A stretch of 23,602 bases of DNA from a virus, in IMG/VR virus record IMGVR_UViG_3300041409_000161, positions 1 to 23,602 of that record; one strand, given 5' to 3'. The position numbers and the translations under genes are program-made. This document shows positions 1-7,499 of the stretch, one piece after another (position 1 is the stretch's first letter; the number at the start of each line of letters is the position of its first letter). The notes beneath the pieces are model-generated. The model was not told where the DNA came from. It saw nothing but the letters and a program-made list of their open reading frames with translations, and ran no database searches.

Positions 1-40
1 TGTCTTTTCTCTCTCGGCCACACAGCGTCATGGGCGCCCG

Positions 41-1645
41 GTGACCGCCACCCGCACCCGCCGCGCCCTCGTGGGCAAAACCGTGCCCCGGATGTGGACC
101 CGTCCGAGGCGCAGATTGACCCCGAAGACGTCGCGCGGGTACGCGGCGATCGCGTTCGCCGAGATGCTCGGGATCTCGCTGTTTCCGTGGCAAAAGTGGC
201 TGTTGATCCACGCTCTCGAGCTGAACCCGGATGGTTCGTACCGGTTCCGGATCGTGATTGTGCTGGTTGGCCGGCAGAACGGGAAGACCACGGTTCTGCA
301 GGTGCTGACGCTGTGGCGGATGCTCGAGGATGGCGCACAGACGGTGGTCGGTACGTCGACGAACCTCGAGTACGCGCGGATCGCGTGGCAGGCGACGGTC
401 GATCTGGCCGAGGAGCGCGACCTGCGGCTTGCACATGAGCGGGCCGTAGAGGGCGGTTCTGAGGATCTTGAGGACGATCGGCTGCTCCTGCACTACCTGC
501 CCCCCGCAGATCGGTGGGTGCGGGAGGTGAAGCGCAACGCGGTGAACACGTCGCTGACGTTGCGGGTGCCGGGCGGGCATCGCCGGGGGCACGTGTACCG
601 GACGGCGTCGGCGTCGCGGACGGGCGGGCGGTCGCTGTCGGTGGATCTGGGGCTTGCGGATGAGCTGCGGGAGCACCGGGCGGCGGGTGCGCTGACCGGG
701 TGGGAGGCGTGGGACGCGCTGGACGGGGCGACGACGGCCCGGTTCAACGCGCAGATGTGGGGGCTGTCGAACGCCGGCGACTACGGCTCGATCGTCCTGA
801 ACCACTTCCGGGATCTCGGGACGGCGTTCATCGAGACTGGGGAGGGTGACGACACGCTCGGCATGTTCGAGTGGTCGGCCGAGGACGACTGCGACGTGAT
901 GGACCGTTCGCAGTGGGCTCAGGCGAACCCGGCGCTGGGGTACGGCACGATCACCGAGGCGACCTTGCTGAGCAAGTCGCGGCTGCCGGTGGCGTCGTTC
1001 CGGACCGAGCATCTGTGTCAGGGGGTGCCGACGCTCAAGGCGGCGATCGACTCGAACTCGTGGCACACCTCGGCGGACCGGCACGGCAATCTGGACGGTC
1101 TGCGCTCGAGGGTGGCGCTGTGCGTGGAGGTGTCGGAGGATCTCGAGCACGTGACGCTGATCGCGGCGGGGGTGACGGCGGACGGCCGGACCCGCGGCGA
1201 GGTGGTGGCTGCGTGGACGTCGGTTGAGGCGGCCCGCTCGAGCAGCCCGGGCGCCCCGTCGATGTATGACCTGATCCGCAAGATCCGGCCGCGGGTGATC
1301 GGCTGGTTCCCGGATGGCCCGGCGGCCGTGCTGGACGTCGAGCTGACCAAGGCGTACCCGGCGGACATGGGCAGGGTGCGGGGCCGGCGGCTGGTGGGCA
1401 GCGAGGTGCGGATCTTGTGCCAAGGGATGGCCGAGCAGGTGAAGGCCGGGCGGGTGCTGCACCCGGATGACCCGCTGGTGAACGCTCACGTTCTGGGCGC
1501 GTCGAAGAAGACCGTGGGTGACGGGTGGCGGTTCGTGCGTCGCGACGCCGGCCACGTCGATGCGGCGTACGCGTTCGCCGGGGCGGTCCATCTGGCCCGC
1601 CAGATCCCGAAGCGCCGTACACCACAGATCATCACGGCGGCATAA
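41..1645 (+). CDS. Terminase large subunit (TerL), probably 5'-incomplete in this window
   Basis: TerL is the ATPase-nuclease motor that packages DNA into the prohead. The ATPase half shows a Walker A motif VGRQNGKTT (residues ~76-84, K82), a Walker B-like LGLADELREH (D207/E208) and the SNAG coupling region (~243-246). The C-terminal RNase H-like nuclease half shows VEVSEDLEHV, a central WFPDG and HVDAAYAFAG near the end. The first nuclease acidic residue appears to be Glu where Asp is usual in the family. GTG at 41 is a weak start with no ribosome binding site, and the frame is open leftward to base 2. The real start is probably outside the left edge, possibly the ATG at 23550 if the molecule is circular; that would give about 565 aa. 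It is followed by a long inverted repeat and the portal gene. The family assignment is secure; the start is not. Confidence 0.93.
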   Translation: MTATRTRRALVGKTVPRMWTRPRRRLTPKTSRGYAAIAFAEMLGISLFPWQKWLLIHALELNPDGSYRFRIVIVLVGRQNGKTTVLQVLTLWRMLEDGAQTVVGTSTNLEYARIAWQATVDLAEERDLRLAHERAVEGGSEDLEDDRLLLHYLPPADRWVREVKRNAVNTSLTLRVPGGHRRGHVYRTASASRTGGRSLSVDLGLADELREHRAAGALTGWEAWDALDGATTARFNAQMWGLSNAGDYGSIVLNHFRDLGTAFIETGEGDDTLGMFEWSAEDDCDVMDRSQWAQANPALGYGTITEATLLSKSRLPVASFRTEHLCQGVPTLKAAIDSNSWHTSADRHGNLDGLRSRVALCVEVSEDLEHVTLIAAGVTADGRTRGEVVAAWTSVEAARSSSPGAPSMYDLIRKIRPRVIGWFPDGPAAVLDVELTKAYPADMGRVRGRRLVGSEVRILCQGMAEQVKAGRVLHPDDPLVNAHVLGASKKTVGDGWRFVRRDAGHVDAAYAFAGAVHLARQIPKRRTPQIITAA

Positions 1646-1660
1646 CGCAACACGCCGGAG

Positions 1661-1708
1661 ACGGCAAGATCTTCTGTTCGGTGCCCGGGAAACAGGAGAT
1701 CTTGCCGT
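1661..1708. repeat. 18-bp inverted repeat between TerL and portal
   Basis: The arms at 1661-1678 (ACGGCAAGATCTTCTGTT) and 1691-1708 match at 17 of 18 positions; the one mismatch is a G-U pair in RNA. The loop is 12 nt. This occupies most of the only sizeable gap in the structural operon. There is no T-tract, so it could be a U-less actinobacterial terminator or attenuator, an RNA-processing site, or a DNA-level binding site. The only good Shine-Dalgarno candidate near the portal gene (AGGAG at 1694-1698) lies inside the right arm. Confidence 0.85.
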
Positions 1709-1720
1709 ACCCTCCGCCTT

Positions 1721-2947
1721 GTGGGCATCTTCGGGAGGCGTCGCAAGCCGGTAGCCAGTCGTCGCTACACCTTGGACATCCCGCCGGAGATCTCCGGTCT
1801 GCTGAAGATGGCCGACATCTCGCCCCGGGTGTTCCGCCGTGAGGCGCTGCAGGTCCCCGCCGTACTGGCCGGTCGCAACCGGATCTGTACGACGCTGGCG
1901 ACGCTGCCGCTGAAGCTGCACGCGCCGGACCGCTCCGAGCGGCCGTGGCCGCTGTTCTCGCAGCCGGACCCGAACATGCCGCCCTCGGTCACGTGGGCGC
2001 TGACGTACGAGGATCTTCTGTTCGAGGGTGTCGCGTGGTGGCAAGTCATGGCGCGGGACTCCCTGGGCTGGCCGACCGAGGTCCGGCACGTGCCGGTCAC
2101 GTCGGTGTCCCCGCAGCCGTTCCCGTGGCGCGGCCCGGCCGACGTCGTCACGCCTGACCTGCAGATCCCGGAGAACCCGAACGGCGTGTACGTTGACGGC
2201 GCGTTCGTGCCCAACCGGGACATCATCCGGTTTGACTCGCCGAACCCGCCGTTGCTGGTGCACGCGGCCCGCGCGATCCGCACGTGCCTGCGGCTGGACG
2301 CGACCGCGGCCCGCTACGCCGATGAGCCGGTAGGTATCGGCTACTTCGAGTCCGTCGACGGCGCGGACCCGTTCGAGGACGAGGACGACCCAGACACCGC
2401 GGTGGCGTCGTTCCTGCACAAGTGGGGCGCGGCCCGCCGCAACAACGCGTGGGGCATGATCCCGCCGGGCGTGAAGCTCGGTCAGGGGATCGGGTTCTCG
2501 CCGCGTGACCTGCAGTTGGCCGACGCCCGCCAGCACGCGGTGCTGGAGATTGCCCGCGCGATGCTGATTGACCCGGAGGATCTGGGGGTCAGTACGACGT
2601 CGCGGACCTACAACAACCGTGAGGACCGGCTGCGTGACTTCCTCAACGTCACGCTCGGCGGCTACATCAGCGCGGTGCAGGACCGGCTGTCGATGAAGGA
2701 CGTGACCCCGCGCGGGTCCTATGCCCGGATCAAGCTCGACGGCTTCCTGCGCTCCGACGTCATGACCCGGCTGCAGGCGTACGCGCTCGGCCGGACGGTC
2801 GGTGTCTACGACGATGAGCGGATCGCCGAGCTCGAGGACATCCCGGACGCGGTCCCTGAGCCTGCCGTCGAGTCTGCCGCCACGACCGGGCCGACCGGCC
2901 TGGTCCCGAACCTCGAGGACCAACCGAAGGGCGGGCAGGTCGCATGA
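1721..2947 (+). CDS. Portal protein (HK97 gp3-like)
   Basis: The portal forms the dodecameric ring at the capsid vertex through which DNA enters and to which the connector binds. The 408-aa length, position directly after TerL, basic N-terminus MGIFGRRRKP, the region around AVLAGRNRICTTLATLPLKL and the C-terminal third containing ILIDPEDLGV-like and TSRTYNNREDRLRDFLN sequences fit HK97/lambda-like phage portals. The start is GTG at 1721, chosen because MGIF-plus-basic is a common portal beginning. However, no Shine-Dalgarno lies within 15 nt; AGGAG is about 22 nt upstream and buried in the inverted repeat. An in-frame ATG at 1808 is the alternative. The end overlaps the next gene by ATGA (2944-2947). 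The acidic C-terminal tail is variable in this family. Confidence 0.9.
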   Translation: MGIFGRRRKPVASRRYTLDIPPEISGLLKMADISPRVFRREALQVPAVLAGRNRICTTLATLPLKLHAPDRSERPWPLFSQPDPNMPPSVTWALTYEDLLFEGVAWWQVMARDSLGWPTEVRHVPVTSVSPQPFPWRGPADVVTPDLQIPENPNGVYVDGAFVPNRDIIRFDSPNPPLLVHAARAIRTCLRLDATAARYADEPVGIGYFESVDGADPFEDEDDPDTAVASFLHKWGAARRNNAWGMIPPGVKLGQGIGFSPRDLQLADARQHAVLEIARAMLIDPEDLGVSTTSRTYNNREDRLRDFLNVTLGGYISAVQDRLSMKDVTPRGSYARIKLDGFLRSDVMTRLQAYALGRTVGVYDDERIAELEDIPDAVPEPAVESAATTGPTGLVPNLEDQPKGGQVA

Positions 2948-4743
2948 CCACCACCGTTACCTCTGCCGTCGTACCGGCCGGTTTGAAGTTCAACCCGTCC
3001 ACCGATCCCGCGCGGCGCCGGCACCTGGTGCTGGCGATGCCCTGGGGTGCCGCCATCGATCCGCGGCACGTCGAGTCCGGCGGGCACGTCCTGCAGCGCG
3101 GCGACGTGCTCGTGGATCGTGAGCTCGCTCAGCAAGGGTTCGTGAACATCGACCACGAGCCGGGCTCGGTCGGGACCATCGTCGACGCGCTCGAGGACGA
3201 CATCGGCGTGTGGGCGATCGTCGATCTCACCGAAGAGGGCGAGCAGGCGTTCCTCGCCGGCAACGGTGACGTGTCCGCCGAGATCATCCAGCCCGGGCTT
3301 CGGTGGTACTTCACCGGCCTCGCGCTGATCAGCCCCAACGAGACTCCCGCTATCCCCGGATCGCGGGTGGTGTTCAACACCAAGCAGTACGCAACTTTCG
3401 CCGTACGGACCGAGGAGAACCAGATGAGCACCACAGCCCCCGAGGGAACGGGCACCCCGCCGGCGGCAGGTGCGCCGGCCGTCGACTTCCAGGCGTTCAC
3501 CACCAAGATGGCCGAGACGCTGGCCGACTCCCACACCAAGCTCGCTGAGGGCTTGACCAAGACCATGACCGACTCGATGACGGCCGCGTTCACGGCGTCG
3601 CTGCAGGCGCTGCCGAACCCGCAGGGGGAGCAGGGCCCCGGCGAGATCCGCGCCGCGCGCTTCCAGGTCACCCGCGAAGAGCCGGTGTACATGTTCAACG
3701 GCACCGGTAACTCGCTGGTGCGCGACGCCTGGTACTCGGCGCGTGAGCGCGACCACGACGCCACCGAGCGCATCCGCAAGTACCGCCTGCAGTCGGAGGA
3801 GGTCGCGAAGCTCGCCGCGCACCAGGTCGCCACGCAGGCGTTCGCCACGTCCACCACGGGCAACTCCGGGCAGATCATCCCGCCCGGGTACCGCCCGGAC
3901 CTGTACGTGCCGCAGCTGCAGCAGGGCCGGCCCCTGGTCAACATGTGCTCGCAGGGTGTCATCGCGAACGCGACCCCGTTCACGGTGCCGGTGTTCACCT
4001 CGATCACGGGCGGCGCACAGGATCACGTCGAGGGCAGCAACCCGACTGACGGGACCCTGGCGTTCGGGACCAAGACGGTCACGCCGGGCGCGATCGACGG
4101 CAAGCTGATCCTGACCCGCGAGATCGTCGACAGCTCGAACCCGGCGATCGACCAGATCGCGTTGGCCGCGATGCGCGAGTCCTACGCCCGGCAGACCGAG
4201 GGCAAGGTCTACACCCTGCTCAACGGCGCCAACGGTGCGGGCGGCGTCATCACGGCCGGCTTCGTGCCGTCCGGTGCGCAGGCGTCGACGTACGTCGGGT
4301 CGACCGGCACCCCGCCGGCCGCGATCGCCGGCATCCGCAAGGAGCTCGCGCGGTACCCGTTCAACCGGTTCGCGTTCCCGACCAAGGCCGCGATGGGTCA
4401 GCAGGCGGTTCAGTACGTCGCCGGCGCCGTCGACACCACCGGGCGCCCGATGTTCCCGTGGACCTTCGGTGGCCCGAACAACGCTGCCGGTATGGCTCAG
4501 CAGGACGGCTACCTGATCGACAACCTGGTGTTCCAGCCGGCGTGGTCGATCTCCGGTGTCGCCGCGGGTGACTCGCAGGTGATGATCCTCAACCAGATGG
4601 ACGCCTGGGTGTGGGAGTCGCCGCTGCTCACCTTCCGGTTCGAGGAGAAGTCGGGCCCGGCGCTGATCGAGCTGGCGCTATTCGGCTACTTCGGTACCCA
4701 CCTGCTCCGGCCGGTGGGCCTGTCGGGAATCCGGCTGACCTGA
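2944..4743 (+). CDS. Capsid maturation protease - major capsid protein fusion
   Basis: This is one 599-aa ORF containing two head functions normally split between genes. Residues ~1-155 resemble a prohead serine protease: NIDHEPGSVG (candidate catalytic His71), a strand pair typical of the fold, and GDVSAEI (candidate Ser111). Residues 161-599 are an HK97-fold capsid protein: a helical, scaffold-like delta region (~175-215, rich in MTDS/LAEGL-type heptads), then the shell domain from about 250 (GNSGQIIPPGY) to the C-terminus. In the HK97 pathway the protease removes the delta domain. A Shine-Dalgarno GAGGAG (3412-3417) sits 6 nt before an in-frame ATG at 3424, so free capsid protein may also be made. 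Protease-capsid fusions occur in some small actinophages. The gene begins in ATGA overlap with the portal. Confidence 0.9.
   Translation: MTTTVTSAVVPAGLKFNPSTDPARRRHLVLAMPWGAAIDPRHVESGGHVLQRGDVLVDRELAQQGFVNIDHEPGSVGTIVDALEDDIGVWAIVDLTEEGEQAFLAGNGDVSAEIIQPGLRWYFTGLALISPNETPAIPGSRVVFNTKQYATFAVRTEENQMSTTAPEGTGTPPAAGAPAVDFQAFTTKMAETLADSHTKLAEGLTKTMTDSMTAAFTASLQALPNPQGEQGPGEIRAARFQVTREEPVYMFNGTGNSLVRDAWYSARERDHDATERIRKYRLQSEEVAKLAAHQVATQAFATSTTGNSGQIIPPGYRPDLYVPQLQQGRPLVNMCSQGVIANATPFTVPVFTSITGGAQDHVEGSNPTDGTLAFGTKTVTPGAIDGKLILTREIVDSSNPAIDQIALAAMRESYARQTEGKVYTLLNGANGAGGVITAGFVPSGAQASTYVGSTGTPPAAIAGIRKELARYPFNRFAFPTKAAMGQQAVQYVAGAVDTTGRPMFPWTFGGPNNAAGMAQQDGYLIDNLVFQPAWSISGVAAGDSQVMILNQMDAWVWESPLLTFRFEEKSGPALIELALFGYFGTHLLRPVGLSGIRLT
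3424..4743 (+). CDS. Predicted stand-alone major capsid protein from internal in-frame start
   Basis: This is an alternative product of the fusion gene. ATG 3424 is residue 161 of the fusion and is preceded by GAGGAG at a 6-nt spacing, a better initiation context than many genes here have. It lies exactly at the junction between the protease-like and delta/capsid regions. The product would be 439 aa: MSTTAPEGTG..., a low-complexity linker, the delta-domain helices, then the HK97 fold. Making most capsid subunits from this start and a minority as protease fusion would give the low protease-to-capsid ratio that HK97-like heads need. The signal is visible in the sequence; its use is inferred. 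It could be a relic of two genes that fused. Confidence 0.6.
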   Translation: MSTTAPEGTGTPPAAGAPAVDFQAFTTKMAETLADSHTKLAEGLTKTMTDSMTAAFTASLQALPNPQGEQGPGEIRAARFQVTREEPVYMFNGTGNSLVRDAWYSARERDHDATERIRKYRLQSEEVAKLAAHQVATQAFATSTTGNSGQIIPPGYRPDLYVPQLQQGRPLVNMCSQGVIANATPFTVPVFTSITGGAQDHVEGSNPTDGTLAFGTKTVTPGAIDGKLILTREIVDSSNPAIDQIALAAMRESYARQTEGKVYTLLNGANGAGGVITAGFVPSGAQASTYVGSTGTPPAAIAGIRKELARYPFNRFAFPTKAAMGQQAVQYVAGAVDTTGRPMFPWTFGGPNNAAGMAQQDGYLIDNLVFQPAWSISGVAAGDSQVMILNQMDAWVWESPLLTFRFEEKSGPALIELALFGYFGTHLLRPVGLSGIRLT

Positions 4744-5006
4744 TGCCTCGCAAGCCGTCATCCGCCGCGCCGGTCGAGTCGAAAGCTGACTCGGCCGGCC
4801 CGGTCGTGCAGGAGGAAACCCCCGTGGACGCTCCGAACGAGAACAGCTCGAGCGAAACCATGGTCGTGCTGCCCGCCCCCGACGAGCCGGTCCGCATGGG
4901 CGGGCACGTCCTCACCGAGGCGGGCTGGGTTGTCGAGACTGATCCGGTCCCCGGTGCCACCGAAGACACCGAGGCCGAGTCCGGCCCGGCACCAGAACAG
5001 GAGTAG
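4743..5006 (+). CDS. Small acidic protein downstream of capsid, unknown function
   Basis: An 87-aa protein, unrecognised. It is Ser/Pro/Glu-rich and acidic, with one compact hydrophobic patch (VRMGGHVLTEAGWVVETD) between disordered ends. ATG 4743 overlaps the capsid stop as TGATG, suggesting coupled translation. A second in-frame start, GTG 4824, has a much stronger site (AGGAGG at 4810-4815, 8 nt spacing) and would give a 60-aa protein beginning MDAPNENSSS. Either or both may be used. Its place between the capsid gene and a decoration-like gene suggests a head-associated or head-completion role, but no family is recognised. Confidence 0.6.
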   Translation: MPRKPSSAAPVESKADSAGPVVQEETPVDAPNENSSSETMVVLPAPDEPVRMGGHVLTEAGWVVETDPVPGATEDTEAESGPAPEQE

Positions 5007-5009
5007 GTC

Positions 5010-5327
5010 ATGGCCGCAATCACACTTCAGCAGGTCGGAATTCTCGGCCTCGACATCGGTGCACTGGCTGCCGCTTCCGGCGGTGGCGACACCGTGCAGG
5101 TCACTGCCAACGAGATGGGCGGCTGGGATGTTGCCCCGGCTGCTCTGGTGTTCCGCAACGGTGACGCGTCGGCGAAGACGGTCGCGATCAACGGCGCCAC
5201 CCCGGTGTCGGTCGCTGCCGGCGCGATCGGGATCTTTCCCCTCAAGACCGGGTACGGCGGCGCGAACATCACCGTGGCCTACTCGGCCGTGACCGCCTGC
5301 ACCGTGGGCGCCTTCCAGCTCCCCTAA
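5010..5327 (+). CDS. Beta-rich small head protein, possible capsid decoration protein
   Basis: A 105-aa protein with no Cys-rich or enzymatic motif; it consists of alternating hydrophobic strands and Gly/Ala turns. The central ALVFRNGDASAKTVAINGA followed by ITVAY suggests a beta-sandwich. AGGAG at 4999-5003 precedes ATG 5010 by 6 nt. The gene sits between capsid and connector, where decoration or head-stabilising proteins are commonly coded. The same NG-x-AS pattern with flanking strands occurs in the protein at 5979-6314, so the two may be divergent paralogues on either side of the connector gene. Decoration is inferred from fold type and position only. Confidence 0.6.
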   Translation: MAAITLQQVGILGLDIGALAAASGGGDTVQVTANEMGGWDVAPAALVFRNGDASAKTVAINGATPVSVAAGAIGIFPLKTGYGGANITVAYSAVTACTVGAFQLP

Positions 5328-5358
5328 CCAACCACCACACGAAGGGAGGTAGCAGACG

Positions 5359-5964
5359 ATGCCCTGGGCACCTGACTACGTCACCACGGCCGAGCTGAAG
5401 TCGTTCCTGCGGATCGACACCGGCGACGTCGTGGATGACACGCAGCTGGCTATCGCGATCACTGCTGCCTCCCGCGCCGTCGACGACGTCACCTACCGGC
5501 AGTTCGGTCAGGTCGCCGCCCCCGAGGCGCGGCTGTACACGCCCTGGTGGGACACCTCCCGCGGCAAGTGGGTCATCACCATCGACGATCTGCAGGACGC
5601 GACGGGGCTGACCGTGGTGAACGCTCAGGGCGCCGTGACGCTGTACTCGAAGCAGCCCGGCAACGCTGCGCTGCGCGGCCGCGTCTGGACCAGGCTGGTC
5701 ATCGACTTCGCGAACACCGTCCTGATCAAGGGCACGGAGAACGAGTTCACCGTGACTGCCCGGTTCGGGTGGTCGGCTGTGCCGGTGACGATCAAGCAGG
5801 CGACCCTGCTGCAGGCGTCGCGGCTGTTCAAGCGCCGGGATGCCCCCTTCGGTGTGGCGGGTTCGCCGGACGCCGGCAGCGAGGTTCGCCTGTTGGCCCG
5901 CGTCGATCCCGACGTTGCGGTCACGCTACGGCCGTACACCCGGTACCGGCTCGCGGTCGGGTAG
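5359..5964 (+). CDS. Head-tail connector/adaptor protein (HK97 gp6-like)
   Basis: A 201-aa protein that would form the ring docking under the portal. The N-terminal helical part (YVTTAELKSFLRI, then TQLAIAITAASRAVDDVTYR) matches the usual pattern of gp6-type adaptors: a short helix after VTTAEL, an acidic loop, and a long helix bearing aromatic/basic residues. It continues into strand-rich sequence and a helix with ATLLQASRLFKRRDAPFG, a common signature near the end of this family. GGAGGT at 5345-5350 lies 8 nt before ATG 5359. It is longer than minimal connectors (~100 aa) because of the central beta insertion. Confidence 0.78.
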   Translation: MPWAPDYVTTAELKSFLRIDTGDVVDDTQLAIAITAASRAVDDVTYRQFGQVAAPEARLYTPWWDTSRGKWVITIDDLQDATGLTVVNAQGAVTLYSKQPGNAALRGRVWTRLVIDFANTVLIKGTENEFTVTARFGWSAVPVTIKQATLLQASRLFKRRDAPFGVAGSPDAGSEVRLLARVDPDVAVTLRPYTRYRLAVG

Positions 5965-5978
5965 GAAAGGAATCTCTC

Positions 5979-6314
5979 ATGGCCACTCTCACCGCGACCG
6001 TGCCTAGCCGGCTCGGCACGCTGTCCCCGGGCAACGCTGTCGCCTCTTCGGACGTGATCCCCGCCTCGGCGCTGGGTGTGAACGGCGCCCTGCTCGAGAT
6101 CCTGAACGGCGGCGCTTCGCCGGACGCGATCACCATCTCGGACGGTGGCTCGTCGCCGGTCGGTACGCCGGTCGTGACCTACCCGGCGACGGTGACGAAC
6201 GGGACGAACAAGACATTCACGCTGTCGCCGAAGCAGGCGGATGCCTCGGGCAACATCACCATCACCCACTCGTTCATCACCACGGTGACGTACAAGCTCT
6301 ACCCGCTGGGCTGA
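5979..6314 (+). CDS. Beta-rich small structural protein, possible paralogue of the 5010-5327 product
   Basis: A 111-aa protein with AGGAAAGG (5963-5970) before ATG 5979. The sequence is Thr/Ser/Gly-rich and strand-forming: LEILNGGASPDAITISD, then TFTLSPKQADASGNITIT. The first block lines up with ALVFRNGDASAKTVAI of the protein at 5010, and both end in short aromatic/hydrophobic strands (GAFQLP versus YKLYPLG). This suggests a shared beta-sandwich fold. It lies between the connector and the tail terminator, so it may be a head decoration, stopper or neck protein. It lacks recognisable stopper signatures, so the function stays open. Confidence 0.55.
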   Translation: MATLTATVPSRLGTLSPGNAVASSDVIPASALGVNGALLEILNGGASPDAITISDGGSSPVGTPVVTYPATVTNGTNKTFTLSPKQADASGNITITHSFITTVTYKLYPLG

Positions 6315-6318
6315 GCAC

Positions 6319-6720
6319 GTGGACCTCGCCGCGGTCATGCAGGAGGTAGCCGACCGGCTCGACACGATCGCCGGTCTGCGGGTGTACGCGCACCCGGTGG
6401 ACAAGATCGAGCCTCCGACCGCGCTGGTGTCCCTGCCGGTGATCAACTTCGACGAGACGTACGGGCGCGGCACGGACCGGTGGACCATGCCGGTGATCCT
6501 CGCGGTGGGGAAGGTCGTCGATCGGGCGGCACGCAACAACCTCGCGCCGTTCATGAAGGGCTCCGGCACCTCGTCGATCAAACAGGTGCTCGAGACGTTC
6601 GCCCCGGTCAACTTCGACTCGCTGCGCGTGCAGAGCGCCACACCAGACGTCATCACATGGAGCGGGATCGACTACCTCACCTACGCATTCACCCTGGACA
6701 TCATCGGAAACGGAGCCTGA
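6319..6720 (+). CDS. Tail terminator / tail completion protein
   Basis: A 133-aa protein. The opening helix VMQEVADRLDTIAGLRVYAH, the following proline-rich strand PPTALVSLPVI, and the later WTMPVILAVGKVVDRAARNNL helix fit the gpU/gp10-type neck proteins that cap the tail tube and join it to the head. The gene directly precedes the tail tube gene, the normal position. The start is GTG 6319, four bases after the previous stop, with a poor Shine-Dalgarno; the in-frame ATG at 6337 would give a protein six residues shorter and lose part of the first helix. The assignment rests on length, pattern and order. Confidence 0.7.
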   Translation: MDLAAVMQEVADRLDTIAGLRVYAHPVDKIEPPTALVSLPVINFDETYGRGTDRWTMPVILAVGKVVDRAARNNLAPFMKGSGTSSIKQVLETFAPVNFDSLRVQSATPDVITWSGIDYLTYAFTLDIIGNGA

Positions 6721-6721
6721 T

Positions 6722-7123
6722 ATGGCGAAGCAACACGGCAAAGTGACCGTGATCAAGGTCGGCGCGGTCGACATCTCGACGTACGCGAACACCTCCGAGT
6801 TGAACCGGACGGGCGACAGCCACGACGTCACCACGTACGGCAACAACTCGCACCGGTACAACGGCGGCCTGCTCGACGGCAAGTTCACGATGGCCGGGTT
6901 CTACGACACGACGGCCGGTACGGGTCCGCGGGCGGTGCTGCGGCCGGCGCTGGGGACCACGGTGGTGATCACCCGGCAGGTTGAGGGCACGGGGGCGGGC
7001 AAGCCGCAGGACGTGTTCTCTGGTGTGCTCAAGTCGTACGTCGAGTCCAACCCGACCGCGGACATGATCACGTGGTCTGCGGAGCTCGACATCGACGGAG
7101 ACGTCAACAGCGCGGTGCAGTAG
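6722..7123 (+). CDS. Major tail (tube) protein
   Basis: A 133-aa tube subunit, among the shorter ones known for siphoviruses. Supporting features are the KVTVIKVGAVDISTYANTSEL opening strands, NRTGDSHDVTTYG, a central LLDGKFTMAGFYD, and TADMITWSAELDIDGDV near the end; alternating beta hairpins with an acidic DxDGD-like end are typical of actinophage tail tube proteins. GGAG at 6711-6714 precedes ATG 6722 by 7 nt. It is flanked by the tail terminator and the chaperone pair, which is the canonical order. No Ig-like C-terminal domain is present. Confidence 0.82.
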   Translation: MAKQHGKVTVIKVGAVDISTYANTSELNRTGDSHDVTTYGNNSHRYNGGLLDGKFTMAGFYDTTAGTGPRAVLRPALGTTVVITRQVEGTGAGKPQDVFSGVLKSYVESNPTADMITWSAELDIDGDVNSAVQ

Positions 7124-7148
7124 CCGCTCTACACAGGAGGCAAGACCG

Positions 7149-7499
7149 ATGACCGATGTGGATCTGAAGAACGCACTGCTAGCCGGAGACCAGTCGCCCG
7201 GCGAGGAAACCCGCGAGGTGAAGACGTACGGCGGTGTCGTGGTGGTCCGGGCCCTGACCCGGGCCGAGGTGCTGCGGTTCAAGGGACTGCGTGCCTCGGG
7301 TGAGCTCGACGTCGCCGAGTACGAGGCGCAGATGATCTCGGTGGCGCTGGTGTCCCCGCGGATGACTCCGGCCGAGGTGGCGCAGTGGCAGGGCGTCGAC
7401 AAGGCCGGCGGCGCGATCGGCGAGGTGTCGGACGCGATCACGGATCTGTCCGGACTCACGCAGGGCGCCGACAAAAGCAGCGTGGCTAGCCCTAGCTGA
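7149..7499 (+). CDS. Tail assembly chaperone, short form (G-like)
   Basis: A 116-aa protein made without frameshifting. Such chaperones coat the tape measure during tail assembly. It is acidic with helical blocks: a basic/hydrophobic strand EVKTYGGVVVVRALTRAEVLRF near residues 23-44, then VAEYEAQMISVALVSPRMTPAEVAQW. AGGAGG (about 7135-7140) lies 8-9 nt before ATG 7149. The last few codons before TGA 7497-7499 overlap the frameshift window. It sits between tail tube and tape measure, as expected for the G gene of the lambda G/GT type. Confidence 0.8.
   Translation: MTDVDLKNALLAGDQSPGEETREVKTYGGVVVVRALTRAEVLRFKGLRASGELDVAEYEAQMISVALVSPRMTPAEVAQWQGVDKAGGAIGEVSDAITDLSGLTQGADKSSVASPS

Noticed and set aside
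3-44. Open frame ending in a GTGA overlap with GTG 41, possible end of a small terminase
   Set aside because: Only 13 codons are visible, with no recognisable sequence, and the TerL frame itself is open further left, which fits better with TerL starting outside the window.
2806-4026. 406-codon minus-strand ORF opposite the protease-capsid gene
   Set aside because: Shadow of a clear HK97-type gene; no motif on the minus strand.
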